A stretch of 64,000 nucleotides of DNA from contig CAJTWF010000007.1 in assembly GCA_910579965.1 (NCBI GenBank), positions 28,083 to 92,082 on the forward strand. Reading direction: 5' to 3'. The notes beneath the pieces are model-generated. The model was not told the origin of the DNA and made no database searches. It worked only from the letters and a program-made list of their open reading frames with translations. Within the stretch, counting starts at the first letter, position 1; each line of letters starts with the position of its first letter. Positions 1-8,987 of the stretch are shown here, piece after piece. This DNA comes from an uncultured Oscillospiraceae bacterium. GTDB lineage: Bacteria > Bacillota > Clostridia > Oscillospirales > Oscillospiraceae. The translations under genes were made by a program, and so were the position numbers.

Positions 1-122
1 TCCTCAACAACACAGCCCTCACGGCCCTGTGTACCCTGGGCACGGTGCTGGTGTTCTTCCTGGTGTACGGCGTGGTGTACCTGCTGACGGCCCGGACCTA
101 CTACAAGATCGTGGAGAGGTGA
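1..122 (+). CDS. FtsX-like ABC transporter permease, C-terminal end (partial)
   Basis: The window opens inside a reading frame that ends at the TGA at 120-122. The visible 39 residues are a hydrophobic helix followed by the tail TARTYYKIVER. This arrangement (last transmembrane helix, then a short basic tail) is typical of the C-terminus of FtsX/MacB-type ABC permeases of Firmicutes. The ATPase partner and the rest of the permease lie upstream of the window. The family call rests on only these residues, so the substrate cannot be guessed. Confidence 0.55.
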   Translation, partial: LNNTALTALCTLGTVLVFFLVYGVVYLLTARTYYKIVER

Positions 123-126
123 GGGC

Positions 127-255
127 ATGAAAAAACGGACCGTGCTCCTCCTGGCGGCGGCGCTGCTGCTGGGGAGCTTGCTCAACCGGTTCCGGAGGGG
201 CCGGCGGAGCGCCCGGAGGGCCTCCGTCCCGGCGCACCGGACAAATGACAGATAA
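127..255 (+). CDS. small ORF with a signal-peptide-like start, possibly frameshifted
   Basis: Four bases after the permease stop, an ATG opens a 42-codon frame starting MKKRTVLLLAAALLLGSLL, a clear export-signal or membrane-anchor sequence. The rest is Arg-rich and does not look like secreted protein. In the frame starting at position 180 the same DNA reads AQPVPEGPAERPEG, a Pro/Glu-rich sequence that would fit a secreted tail, so a one-base frameshift is possible. It is either a short membrane peptide co-transcribed with the permease or a damaged lipoprotein gene. No homologue is recognised. Confidence 0.3.
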   Translation: MKKRTVLLLAAALLLGSLLNRFRRGRRSARRASVPAHRTNDR

Positions 256-270
256 AAAGGAGGGTTCAGA

Positions 271-501
271 ATGGACCGCGTGGATATCCTGTTAGTCTTT
301 GGAATGCTGTGCCTCATGGCCGGCACGCTGCTCCTGGGGTTCAGCCGTCCCCTGTGGTGGATGCTCCACCAGCGCCGTCCCGACGGCGGCCGGGACGCGC
401 CCCGGTACCAGTGGGCCCTGCGGGCCCCGGGCCTGCTGCTGCTGGCCGCAGCCGCCGGCGTGATCGTCATGAGCGTGACCAACTCGTTCGTGTTTCAATA
501 G
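271..501 (+). CDS. small membrane protein, two predicted TM helices
   Basis: A 76-residue protein of unknown function. A Shine-Dalgarno AGGAGGG lies just before the ATG. Residues about 5-24 and 52-72 are hydrophobic helices, separated by a basic, Pro/Gly-rich loop, giving a hairpin topology. It follows the permease and the small ORF on the same strand with short gaps and may be the last gene of that transport operon. No family recognised. Confidence 0.6.
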   Translation: MDRVDILLVFGMLCLMAGTLLLGFSRPLWWMLHQRRPDGGRDAPRYQWALRAPGLLLLAAAAGVIVMSVTNSFVFQ

Positions 502-508
502 CGCATAG

Positions 509-544
509 CCCAGGGCCGCCGGGAGCGCTTCCGGCGGCCCTGGG
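509..544 (+). terminator. GC-rich hairpin after the small membrane protein
   Basis: Perfect 14-bp inverted arms at 509-522 and 531-544 with an 8-base loop. There is no T-run after it, so it may be a weak terminator or an mRNA-stabilising stem. It lies just before the promoter of the TraX-like gene. Confidence 0.5.
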
Positions 545-561
545 CCGTCCGGCGGATGGGG

Positions 562-589
562 TTGACATTGCTTCAGCTGGTGATATACT
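562..589 (+). promoter_or_regulatory. promoter of the TraX-like gene
   Basis: TTGACA at 562-567 and TATACT at 584-589 are separated by 16 bp. The start codon at 623 follows about 33 bases after the -10 box. Confidence 0.7.
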
Positions 590-622
590 TAAAAATAACT
601 ACAGGAAAGAGAGGCGCTTCCC

Positions 623-1354
623 ATGACGCTGGAAAACTGCAAAATCCTCAACAGGGATCAGATCAAGCTGCTGGCCGTCGTCACCATGACCCTCAACCAC
701 TTCGCCCACGTGTTCCTGACGCCGGGGACCGTCCTGTGCGAGGTCCTCCAGGATATTGGCTACTTCACGGCCATGACCATGTGCTTCTTCCTGGTGGAGG
801 GATACCGCTATACCCGCTCCAGGAGGGATTACGCCAGGCGGCTGCTGGCGTTCGCCATCCTCTCCCAGGTCCCCTACGTGCTGGCCCTGGGGATCTACCA
901 GCTCAACGTGCTGTTCACCCTGCTGATCTGCTTTCTCATCCTGTGCCTCATGGACAGCGCCATGGCGCCCTGGAAGCGGAGACTGTCCATCTTCGGGCTG
1001 TTTCTCGTCTCCTGCGCCTGCGACTGGTCCTTCATGCTGCCCATGGGGGCCGTTCTGCTCAAGCGGGGGGAGGGACAGCCCCGCCGCCAGGTCCTGGCCT
1101 ACGCCGCGGTGGCCGGGGTCTTCTGGCTGCTGTACATCCCGGGGTACATGGACGCCGGCGTGGGCAGCGCCCTTCTCCACAGCTTTTACGCCACACTGGG
1201 GATCGCCGCCTCTGCGGCGGCGGTGCTGGTTTTCTACAACGGCAGGCGCTCCCAGCGGCGGGGCCCCCTCAGCAAGTGGTTCTTTTACATCTATTACCCG
1301 GCCCATATCACGGCTCTGTGGCTTATCCGCATAGCGGTCCAGCGGGCGGCGTAA
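623..1354 (+). CDS. TraX family membrane protein
   Basis: A 243-residue multi-pass membrane protein. The start (LNRDQIKLLAVVTMTLNH, ending in an Asn-His within the first helix) and the repeated pattern of helices ending near IYYPAHI match the TraX family (PF05857), named after the F-plasmid pilin acetylase and now known widely in Firmicutes chromosomes as presumed membrane acyltransferases. About seven hydrophobic segments are visible. It has its own promoter and terminator and is therefore monocistronic. The acceptor of any acyl group is unknown. Family call good, function inferred. Confidence 0.8.
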   Translation: MTLENCKILNRDQIKLLAVVTMTLNHFAHVFLTPGTVLCEVLQDIGYFTAMTMCFFLVEGYRYTRSRRDYARRLLAFAILSQVPYVLALGIYQLNVLFTLLICFLILCLMDSAMAPWKRRLSIFGLFLVSCACDWSFMLPMGAVLLKRGEGQPRRQVLAYAAVAGVFWLLYIPGYMDAGVGSALLHSFYATLGIAASAAAVLVFYNGRRSQRRGPLSKWFFYIYYPAHITALWLIRIAVQRAA

Positions 1355-1364
1355 CCAGAACAAA

Positions 1365-1415
1365 CCCGGCGCGGAGGCCAGAAAGCCTGCCCTCCGCGCC
1401 GGGGTCTCTTTTTTT
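1365..1415 (+). terminator. intrinsic terminator after the TraX-like gene
   Basis: Arms 1365-1377 and 1391-1403 (perfect 13-bp GC-rich stem) are followed by a T-rich run to 1415. It also separates the convergent selD gene, which ends at 1425. Confidence 0.85.
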
Positions 1416-1424
1416 GGGGAGGAT

Positions 1425-2462
1425 TTACCGCAGGAGGATCCGGGCCCCGCCCTCGTAGGGCTGGATCTCGCCGATGCGCTGGGCGCTGGGGACGTTTCCC
1501 GTCAGGTCACGGAGGAGCGCGTCCGCGTCGTCCCGGTCCACGGCGATGAGCAGGCCGCCGGCGGTCTGGGGGTCAAAGAGCACGTCCTGCTTGTACAGGG
1601 GGGTGTCCCCCATGTCCACGGAGGACTGGGCGAAGGTGCGGTTGCGGTACATGCCCTCGGGCAGCACGCCCATCTTGGCCAGCTCCAGGGCCTCCGGGAT
1701 CATGTCCACCTGGTCCACATGGACCACCGCCTGCATATCGCTGCCCTGGGCCATCTCCAGCAGGTGGCCCATGAGGGCGAAGCCGGTGACGTCGGTGCAG
1801 GCGTGGACCCGGTACCTGACCATACTATCCCGGGCGCTCTTGTTCAGGGTGGTCATCAGGCGGCAGGCCAGCTCGATGCCCTCCGGGGAGGCCAGCTCCC
1901 CCTTGTGGGCGGTGGACAGCACGCCGATGCCCAGGGGCTTGGTCAGCAGCAGCACGTCCCCGGCCTGGGCCCCGCTGTTGGTCAGCACCCGGTCCGGGTG
2001 GACAAATCCGGTCACCGCCAGGCCGTACTTGGGCTCGTCGTCAAAGATGCTGTGGCCGCCGGTGATGAGGCAGCCCGCCTCATACACCTTGTCGTACCCG
2101 CCCCGGAGCATCTGGTGGACCGCCTCGCCGGGCATGTCCTTGGGCACGCACATGAGATTCAGGGCCAGCTTGGGCTCGCCGCCCATGGCGTACACGTCGC
2201 TCAGGGCGTTGGTGGCCGCGATCTGTCCGAAGAGGTAGGGATCGTCGGCGATGGGGGGGAAGAAGTCCACGGTCTGCACCAGGGCCAGCTCGTCGCTGAC
2301 CCGGTATACCGACGCGTCGTCGCTCTTGTCGAATCCCACCAGCAGGTTGGGATCGCTATGTACCTTGATGCCGTCCAGCAGCTGGGCCAGCACCCCGGCC
2401 CCCACCTTGGCCCCGCAGCCGGCGCACTTGGCCAGCTTGGTCAGCTTTACTTCATTTTCCAT
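1425..2462 (-). CDS. selD: selenide, water dikinase (selenophosphate synthase)
   Basis: Makes selenophosphate, the activated selenium donor, from selenide and ATP in the cytoplasm. The protein is 345 residues, normal for the family. The N-terminal motif CAGCGAK (Cys13, Cys16, Lys19) holds the catalytic Cys and Lys; this is the Cys form, not the selenocysteine form. ATP-binding AIRS-type motifs with Asp clusters follow. The start at 2462 is preceded by GGAGGA; an in-frame ATG at 2519 lies in repeat DNA and has no such site. It is the last gene of the operon kinase-mnmA-yqeC-yqeB-selD. No selA, selB or selU lies in the window, so with yqeB/yqeC beside it the likely use is the selenium-dependent molybdenum hydroxylase cofactor. 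Confidence 0.93.
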   Translation of the reverse strand: MENEVKLTKLAKCAGCGAKVGAGVLAQLLDGIKVHSDPNLLVGFDKSDDASVYRVSDELALVQTVDFFPPIADDPYLFGQIAATNALSDVYAMGGEPKLALNLMCVPKDMPGEAVHQMLRGGYDKVYEAGCLITGGHSIFDDEPKYGLAVTGFVHPDRVLTNSGAQAGDVLLLTKPLGIGVLSTAHKGELASPEGIELACRLMTTLNKSARDSMVRYRVHACTDVTGFALMGHLLEMAQGSDMQAVVHVDQVDMIPEALELAKMGVLPEGMYRNRTFAQSSVDMGDTPLYKQDVLFDPQTAGGLLIAVDRDDADALLRDLTGNVPSAQRIGEIQPYEGGARILLR

Positions 2463-2490
2463 AAATCCTCCGGTTTTTCTCTGTTTTCTT

Positions 2491-2648
2491 CTTCTTTTTC
2501 TTGAAAGAAAAAGAAGCAAAAAGAACTTCAGACGTGGTCGACGGACTGCCGGCGCATAGGCAAGGCCGCGATGGAGCCGCCGGCAGCCTGTGGAAACGCC
2601 TCTAAAGTTTTTCTTTTGCTTCTTTTCTTTGCTGACAAAGAAAAGAAG
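2491..2648. repeat. full copy of an AT-hairpin palindromic repeat (family 1)
   Basis: Two A/T hairpins face each other: 2491-2502/2505-2516 and 2619-2631/2636-2648. Between them lie an ACTTCAGACG-type box, two CTGCCGGC/GCCGGCAG boxes and a CGCCTCTAAAGT box, so the whole 158 bp is a loose inverted repeat. The same architecture recurs at 39268-39414, and single halves at 30211 and 55496. Here it sits between yqeB and selD and supplies the last codons of yqeB. Confidence 0.75.
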
Positions 2649-3447
2649 GCGTTTTCTCTTGTGTCGTATATAGATGCAGTATGGCCTCCAGCACCCCGCC
2701 GCCTACGGCCAGGGCCTTGTCGGAGGCGCAGAAGCAGTGGTCCCGCGCACAGCGGGGGTCCACGTCGCCGCACTTCATTCCCCGGTGGACCGCCACGCCG
2801 TCCGCCAGCAGGCCCCGCAGCACGCCGCCGATGGTACACGCCATGGGCGCGCCGCCCACGTATCCCACCACGTCCCCCGGCAGCACCGTGTCTCCGATCT
2901 CCCTCACGCCGCGAAACAGGCCGTCTCCCGGGGCCCGGAGCACCCGCTCCCCGGCAAAGCCGCCGATGAGGCCGGGCACGGCGGTGTTGGGCAGGGCAGA
3001 GCCCTTGTAAATAACCCGGCCCAGGTAGTGGCCCCGCATGGTCTCCACCACCGCGTGGCAGTCCGTCCCGGCGGTGAAGCCGGGGCCGGCGGCCACCACC
3101 GCCGGGGCCATGTCCATGGTGGTGCCCAGGTTTCGCTTGGCCAGCACCGCGTCCACCACCGCGTCCGGGGCCAGCGCCCGGATGCAGCTCCCCGCCGGAT
3201 CCGCCAGCACAGGGATCTCCCCCCGCTCCAGCAGCGCCGGGATCTCCTCCAGATCCGCCCGGCGGGCCGTCACCCCCTCCACCGCCGTCTCCCCCAGCCG
3301 CATTGCCTCGGAGAAGGAGACCGTGCGGCGGATGGCCGTGGGCGCGGGCAGCTCGCAGATGACCACCGCCATATGGCTGCGGTGCAGCCGCAGGGCTATA
3401 CCGGTGGCGATATCCCCGCCGCCCCGTATGACGACAAGCATGTCCAT
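2602..3447 (-). CDS. yqeB: selenium-dependent molybdenum cofactor protein YqeB
   Basis: Member of the YqeB/EF2563 family that accompanies selD and yqeC in bacteria with labile selenium in molybdenum hydroxylases (xanthine dehydrogenase type). The N-terminus LVVIRGGGDIATGIALRL carries the family glycine motif (residues about 4-21) and looks like a Rossmann start. The start at 3447 has AAAGGGGG just upstream and overlaps the yqeC end by about 50 bases. An upstream ATG at 3474 is less likely. The last about 20 residues (from TTQEKT) are encoded inside the palindromic repeat, so the natural C-terminus was replaced or extended by the insertion. No molybdenum hydroxylase is in view. Confidence 0.85.
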   Translation of the reverse strand: MDMLVVIRGGGDIATGIALRLHRSHMAVVICELPAPTAIRRTVSFSEAMRLGETAVEGVTARRADLEEIPALLERGEIPVLADPAGSCIRALAPDAVVDAVLAKRNLGTTMDMAPAVVAAGPGFTAGTDCHAVVETMRGHYLGRVIYKGSALPNTAVPGLIGGFAGERVLRAPGDGLFRGVREIGDTVLPGDVVGYVGGAPMACTIGGVLRGLLADGVAVHRGMKCGDVDPRCARDHCFCASDKALAVGGGVLEAILHLYTTQEKTPSFLCQQRKEAKEKL

Positions 3448-4100
3448 TTCCCCCTTTGCAGCGATCCGGCGCACACCGGCCAGGGCAGCAGCGCCGCCAG
3501 CTCTCCGGCCAGCGTCAGCGCCTCCGCCGTGTCCGCCTGGTTGACAAACACCTGGTCCCCCAGCCTCTCCGCCGCCAGCACCGCCGCCAGATTCCGGGGC
3601 GTGGCCGTGTCGCCGGGGGACGCGCCCGACAGGGCGCAGTACCGCTCCGGCCGGTGGACCGCCTCCCGGATGGGCCGCCCGAACCCGGAGGCCCCGGCCA
3701 GCAGGACCGTCTGAGCAGCGCAGGCCGGGATCACCGGCTCGTGGGGCAGGTGGGCCTTCAGAGGCAGGCCCCTGGAGCCGTCGGCCTCCACCAGCACGTA
3801 GTCCGCCAGGCCGGGGAGCGCCGCCATGTCCAGCGCCGGCGGGCCCAGCTTGCCCTCCGGCGCTGGTGCGCCCAGGCAGACGCAGCCCGCCTCCGCCAGG
3901 GCCTGTCCCACCGCCGCCCGGCTGTCCCCGGACAGCACCGGCAGATGGGGCGGGGGCAGAATGCGGGTGCTGGTACAGCAGATCACCGTGCCCCGGCGGC
4001 AGAGCTCCCGGGCCAGCAGGTACATGGCCGTGGTCTTGCCCCCGCCGCCGATGAGGGCGGTGAGGCCCGGCCCTACGCCCAGCAGTCCGGCCAGCGTCAT
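3396..4100 (-). CDS. yqeC: selenium cofactor biosynthesis protein YqeC
   Basis: A 234-residue P-loop protein. GGGGKTT at residues 18-24 is the Walker A motif, typical of YqeC, the partner of YqeB in the selenium-dependent molybdenum hydroxylase trait. The later LVEADGSRGLPLKAH motif is also characteristic. The start at 4100 follows AAAGGAGG by about 9 bases; a longer frame opens at 4187, overlapping the mnmA stop, but lacks such a site and starts with non-conserved sequence. It overlaps yqeB at its 3' end, indicating translational coupling. The exact reaction is not known; assistance in selenium insertion into the cofactor is inferred from co-occurrence. Confidence 0.85.
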   Translation of the reverse strand: MTLAGLLGVGPGLTALIGGGGKTTAMYLLARELCRRGTVICCTSTRILPPPHLPVLSGDSRAAVGQALAEAGCVCLGAPAPEGKLGPPALDMAALPGLADYVLVEADGSRGLPLKAHLPHEPVIPACAAQTVLLAGASGFGRPIREAVHRPERYCALSGASPGDTATPRNLAAVLAAERLGDQVFVNQADTAEALTLAGELAALLPWPVCAGSLQRGKWTCLSSYGAAGISPPV

Positions 4101-4173
4101 GCCCGCCGCCTCCTTTGGGCCCCCGTCCGCCTGGGCGGCCGGGAGCTTCTCTGTCCGCAGCAATGTCACAGGA

Positions 4174-5256
4174 TCAGGGCGAGGCACGGCAGATCACGCC
4201 GCCGCCCGCCACCGCTTCGCCCTGGTAGCACACCAGGGACTGGCCCGCGGTCACGGCCCGCTGGGGCTGGTCAAACACCACCCGCACCGCGCCGTTCTCC
4301 TCCGGATAGAGGGTGGCGGCGGCCTCGGTCTGGCTGTAGCGGGTCTTGGCGGTCACGGCCAGGGGGCCGGTCTGGGGCGGCAGGGAGACCCAGTTGAAGT
4401 CCTCCGCCCACACGGTATCGCTGTAGAGCGCCGCCTCGTCCCCCAGCACCACGGTGTTGGACCCGGCGTCCTTGCGCAGTACGTACAGGGGCCTGTCCGC
4501 GCTGACGCCCAGCCCCCGGCGCTGTCCGGTGGTGTAGCAGGGCAGTCCCCTGTGCCGCCCCAGCACCCGGCCCTGGGGATCCACAAAGTCCCCCTCCCGC
4601 AGCTCCACGCCGCCGTAGCGCCGGAGGAAGGCGGGGTAATCCCCGTCCGGGACAAAGCAGATGTCCTGGCTGTCCGGCTTGCGGGCGGCGCACAGCCCCC
4701 GGGCCTCCGCCAGGGCCCGGACCGCCGCCTTGTCCCAGGCCCCCACCGGCAGCAGCAGCCGGGAGAGGATCTCCTGGGACAGGGGGTAGAGCACATAGCT
4801 CTGGTCCTTGCGGCGGTCCCTGCCCCGGAGCAGCCGCCAGCGGCCCTCCGCCCAGTCCACCCGGGCGTAGTGGCCGGTGGCGATATAGTCCAGCCCCAGC
4901 TCGTCCGCCCGGCGCAGCAGCGCGCTGAACTTCACCCGCCGGTTGCACTGGATGCAGGGGTTGGGGGTGCGCCCGGCCTGATATCCGGCCACAAACTCGT
5001 CCATCACCTGGCTGCGGAAGAGGGCGCTGAAGTTGAACACGTGGAAGTCCATCCCCAGCCGCCTTGCCGTGGACCGGGCGTCCTCCACGTCCTCCAGGGA
5101 GCAGCACCCCCCCTCCCGCTCCAGGCCCAGCTCCTCATTGCCGTACAGGCGCAGGGTGCAGCCCACCGGACGGTATCCCGCCTCCGCCAGCAGCGCCGCC
5201 GCGGCCGCGCTGTCCACGCCGCCGCTCATGCCCACCAAAACAGTCTTCTTCTCCAT
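4174..5256 (-). CDS. mnmA: tRNA-uridine 2-sulfurtransferase
   Basis: Thiolates U34 of the wobble position in tRNA-Lys, -Glu and -Gln. The protein is 360 residues, the usual size. The PP-loop SGGVDS is at residues 11-16, and the two catalytic cysteines are Cys101 (NPCIQC) and Cys200 (DSQDIC), almost exactly where the E. coli enzyme has them. It starts 7 bases after the kinase stop. The placement in a selenium operon is suggestive, because SelU converts the MnmA product s2U to selenouridine using selenophosphate, but no selU is in the window. Confidence 0.95.
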   Translation of the reverse strand: MEKKTVLVGMSGGVDSAAAAALLAEAGYRPVGCTLRLYGNEELGLEREGGCCSLEDVEDARSTARRLGMDFHVFNFSALFRSQVMDEFVAGYQAGRTPNPCIQCNRRVKFSALLRRADELGLDYIATGHYARVDWAEGRWRLLRGRDRRKDQSYVLYPLSQEILSRLLLPVGAWDKAAVRALAEARGLCAARKPDSQDICFVPDGDYPAFLRRYGGVELREGDFVDPQGRVLGRHRGLPCYTTGQRRGLGVSADRPLYVLRKDAGSNTVVLGDEAALYSDTVWAEDFNWVSLPPQTGPLAVTAKTRYSQTEAAATLYPEENGAVRVVFDQPQRAVTAGQSLVCYQGEAVAGGGVICRASP

Positions 5257-5263
5257 GCCGGCC

Positions 5264-6091
5264 TCAGTCCATATACTGGTGGGTGAAGGCCCGGCTGGGG
5301 AGGGCGTCCGACAGCTCCGCCAGGGTCCGGTTGTACCCCCCGCCCAGATCCACGAGAAAGGTGTTCATCTGCTGGAGCTTGGAGCGCTTGTTTGGCAGGG
5401 AGACGGTGACCGTGGTGCCCGTCCCCTCCTGGCTGGTCAGCAGCAGCACGCCGCCGTGCTCCTGGGCGATGCGCCGGCACACCGGCAGGCCCAGGCCCAG
5501 GCCGTGGGGGGGCGGGTCCAGGCGCTGGGTGTGGCGGTAGCGGTCAAACACCGTCTCCAGCAGCTCCTGACTGATGCCGCAGCCGGTGTCCGTCAGGATC
5601 AGCTCCACCCACTCCCGGCTCACCCGCACGTCCAGCGTCACCAGCTTCTCGTCCCTGCGGATGAACTTGAAGGCGTTGGAGAGCAGGTTGAGCATCATCC
5701 GCTCAATCCGGTCCTTGTCCATGGCGATGGTGTGGCGCTCCTTCTCGCACTGGAAGTCCAGCCGGATGCCCAGCAGCTCCGCCGGGTGCCGGGCCCTGTC
5801 CATAATGTCCCGGCACAGGCCAACGATGTCCCCGTTGCGCAGCTGGGCGGCGCTGGGGCCCTCCAGATGGGCCGCGTCGGAGAGATTGTTGGCCAGGCGC
5901 AGAATGCGGTAGTAGCTCTGACAGAGCACCGCCGCGTCCCGGTCAACAGCCCCGTTCCCCTCCCGCACCTCCATGGGCGCGATGCGGTTCAGGGCCTGAT
6001 AAATATTGCCCAGGGAGCCGCGCAGCTGGTTGGACACCTGGCCCAGCACCCGCTCCAGCTCCTGGTTGTTGTCGAATTGCTTTTCTGACAT
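5264..6091 (-). CDS. histidine-kinase-like protein lacking the phospho-accepting His
   Basis: A 275-residue cytoplasmic protein with no membrane segment or sensor domain. Residues 15-90 resemble a dimerisation/phosphoacceptor domain, but the H-box reads VSNQLRGSL, with Asn21 where the invariant His sits in VSHELRTPL. The ATPase domain is intact: N-box around MMLNLLSNAFKFI, G1 LTDTGCGI, G2 GLGLGLPVCRR. AGGAGGTG precedes the start. It leads the operon with mnmA and the selenium genes. It may bind ATP, dimerise with another kinase, or act as a phosphatase; classical autophosphorylation seems impossible. No response regulator is adjacent. Confidence 0.75.
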   Translation of the reverse strand: MSEKQFDNNQELERVLGQVSNQLRGSLGNIYQALNRIAPMEVREGNGAVDRDAAVLCQSYYRILRLANNLSDAAHLEGPSAAQLRNGDIVGLCRDIMDRARHPAELLGIRLDFQCEKERHTIAMDKDRIERMMLNLLSNAFKFIRRDEKLVTLDVRVSREWVELILTDTGCGISQELLETVFDRYRHTQRLDPPPHGLGLGLPVCRRIAQEHGGVLLLTSQEGTGTTVTVSLPNKRSKLQQMNTFLVDLGGGYNRTLAELSDALPSRAFTHQYMD

Positions 6092-7465
<1,374 letters not shown>

Positions 7466-7499
7466 TTCGATGAGCCCGCAAATTCCGGAAGCATAAAAG

Positions 7500-7548
7500 A
7501 GTACGCTCCCTTTCGACGGCGTTTTGTCTCGAAGGGGAGCGTACTTTT
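7500..7548 (+). terminator. intrinsic terminator of gap
   Basis: Arms 7500-7516 and 7529-7545 form a long stem (AGTACGCTCC... pairing with ...GGAGCGTACT), followed by TTTT. Confidence 0.9.
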
Positions 7549-7674
7549 ATGTTGCTGACCGCTGTTCGGGACGAGTTTGCCTTTTACAATGAGTGCCGCA
7601 AGCTGTCACCCTTGACCGTCAAAAACTGCGGAAAGCAGGCGGAACGCTTACACAATCCAGTGAATTTTACTTGA
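7549..7674 (+). pseudogene. fragment of a tyrosine recombinase N-terminal domain
   Basis: Forty-one codons from an ATG. The sequence LSPLTVKNCGKQAERL resembles the first helices of the SAM-like core-binding domain of phage integrases (LSPLTVKNYR pattern). There is no ribosome binding site, and the frame ends at a TGA before any catalytic domain. It is read as a relic of an integrated element, with moderate doubt because the fragment is short. Confidence 0.4.
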
Positions 7675-7784
7675 AATCAAGAGAAATCCGGGCGTTACAC
7701 GCTAAAATTATGTGAAATCGAGCGGTAACGCGGTGAAATCAAGCGAATTTCAGCCGTTTTCACCCGGCGCGGCTCTGTTTTCAT

Positions 7785-7908
7785 TAGACCTCTTGCGAAA
7801 TTGACTTTACCATAGTTTTTTGTATCCAAAGCAGGGATGTTTGATTACCGATTTGCTTGGTTTTATCTATCCATTTATTCAGAACTTTTTATTTTCGCAA
7901 GAGGTCTA
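7785..7908. mobile_element. MITE-like element, 124 bp with perfect 16-bp terminal inverted repeats
   Basis: The terminal repeats TAGACCTCTTGCGAAA (7785-7800) and its exact complement (7893-7908) bound a 92-bp AT-rich core without coding capacity. Such ends are typical of insertion-sequence inverted repeats; without a transposase this is a non-autonomous derivative. TTTCAT occurs close to both outer flanks. Confidence 0.7.
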
Positions 7909-7973
7909 TTGTTTCATTTTTGCCTTTTGGGAGAGGCATTTCATGGTTCACATTTGCCACAAATGAACCTCAG

Positions 7974-8147
7974 TCAATGTAATGTAGGGGCTTGGTGAAA
8001 CAGAACCCATTCTATCTGCCCATTCGTGCTGCTCCATAATTTTTTCACATCATCTTCTTGAAAACATTCTGCTGTTTTGTGGCATCTTCGACACCCTTTG
8101 CAATATTTGACTTCATAATCATCTATGCACTTTGTCAGCGAATGACC
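7974..8147 (-). pseudogene. flavodoxin/NAD(P)H-FMN reductase-like fragment
   Basis: Reading leftward, a frame overlapping the last codons of the RibD-like gene encodes a sequence with CKGCRRCHKTAECFQEDD. The CxxCxxC...C...DD pattern is that of iron-sulfur flavodoxin or FMN-reductase-type proteins. There is no start codon, the FMN-binding N-terminus is absent, and a TGA ends it after about 57 codons. It is the tail of a lost gene, perhaps once part of the same imported segment as the reductase next door. Confidence 0.45.
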
Positions 8148-8815
8148 TCATAACGCAGCCGCAAATACGAGTTCTCCAAAATCACACATTCCTGCAGCTT
8201 CAGAGCGCCTAATTTTGACAATTCACTCTGTGAAAACAGGGATTCGCCGTCAATTAAAGTAGAGGTGTCTTTGCCGCCGATCAAAATGGGCGCAACAACA
8301 ATATCGACATAATCGAACAGCTTTTCACGAAGAAACAGGCCGTTCAGCGTCCCGCCGGTTTGTACGGTGATTCTCTCGCAGCCATGCTCTGATTTGAGCG
8401 CTGTAAGCGCGTTTGCCAGCGACAATTCTTTTTGATGGATGATATGAAGATTGTCCGCCTCTATGTGAAACGCCGGATGCTGTGCATTGGACGTAATCAA
8501 CACAAATGTTTTTGACAAAGCACAAAAATACCGGATGCCGTTTTCGTTCAAATGCTTGTTGTCTATTACAACAAAGGACACGGGCGTTTTGCTTGGCAGT
8601 TTCTTTGTATTGACCCCCATTTTGGCCTGCACCCGGCCAGAATTGAGCGTCCATAAATCGGTTGTCTGCTCTATTTCATAATATTGGTGCAAGCCCTCAC
8701 GAACCCCCACGATTTGTGGAAAATCCTTGTCTACGTCTAATTCGTCCGCCGCGCCAGTGCTTATTTTTCCGTCAACCGACATCAGCATAAACAAGGTGGT
8801 TACCGGTCTGTCCAT
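8135..8815 (-). CDS. RibD C-terminal-like (dihydrofolate-reductase-fold) reductase
   Basis: A 226-residue protein of the deaminase-reductase family (PF01872), related to the RibD reductase half. The start MLMSVDGKIS (residues about 10-19) binds substrate in the family, and TVQTGGTLNGLFL is the conserved nicotinamide-binding stretch. No deaminase domain is present and no riboflavin genes are nearby, so the substrate is uncertain. The gene is clearly more AT-rich than its surroundings and lies beside element fragments, which suggests horizontal gain. TTAGGAGTG lies just before the ATG. Confidence 0.8.
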   Translation of the reverse strand: MDRPVTTLFMLMSVDGKISTGAADELDVDKDFPQIVGVREGLHQYYEIEQTTDLWTLNSGRVQAKMGVNTKKLPSKTPVSFVVIDNKHLNENGIRYFCALSKTFVLITSNAQHPAFHIEADNLHIIHQKELSLANALTALKSEHGCERITVQTGGTLNGLFLREKLFDYVDIVVAPILIGGKDTSTLIDGESLFSQSELSKLGALKLQECVILENSYLRLRYEVIR

Positions 8816-8956
8816 TTTATCACTCCTAAATTCTGATTGGTGGACGGATTATAGCACACGATTTTTATAATATCAAGGGATTTTGCGAAAGCCGCCAAAG
8901 CTCGCCCCCACAGGCGGCGTGAAAATTGATTTCCCTGGGATCTTCCTCCCTCGCAC

Positions 8957-8987
8957 TTGACAAATCCCTCAAAGATGTTACTATAAA
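8957..8987 (+). promoter_or_regulatory. probable promoter of the polysaccharide pair
   Basis: TTGACA at 8957-8962 and TATAAA at 8982-8987, spacing 19 bp (rather long). It lies about 95 bases before the start at 9080. Confidence 0.45.

Noticed and set aside
7785..7908. Insertion sequence
   Set aside because: Perfect terminal repeats but only 124 bp and no transposase; called MITE-like instead.
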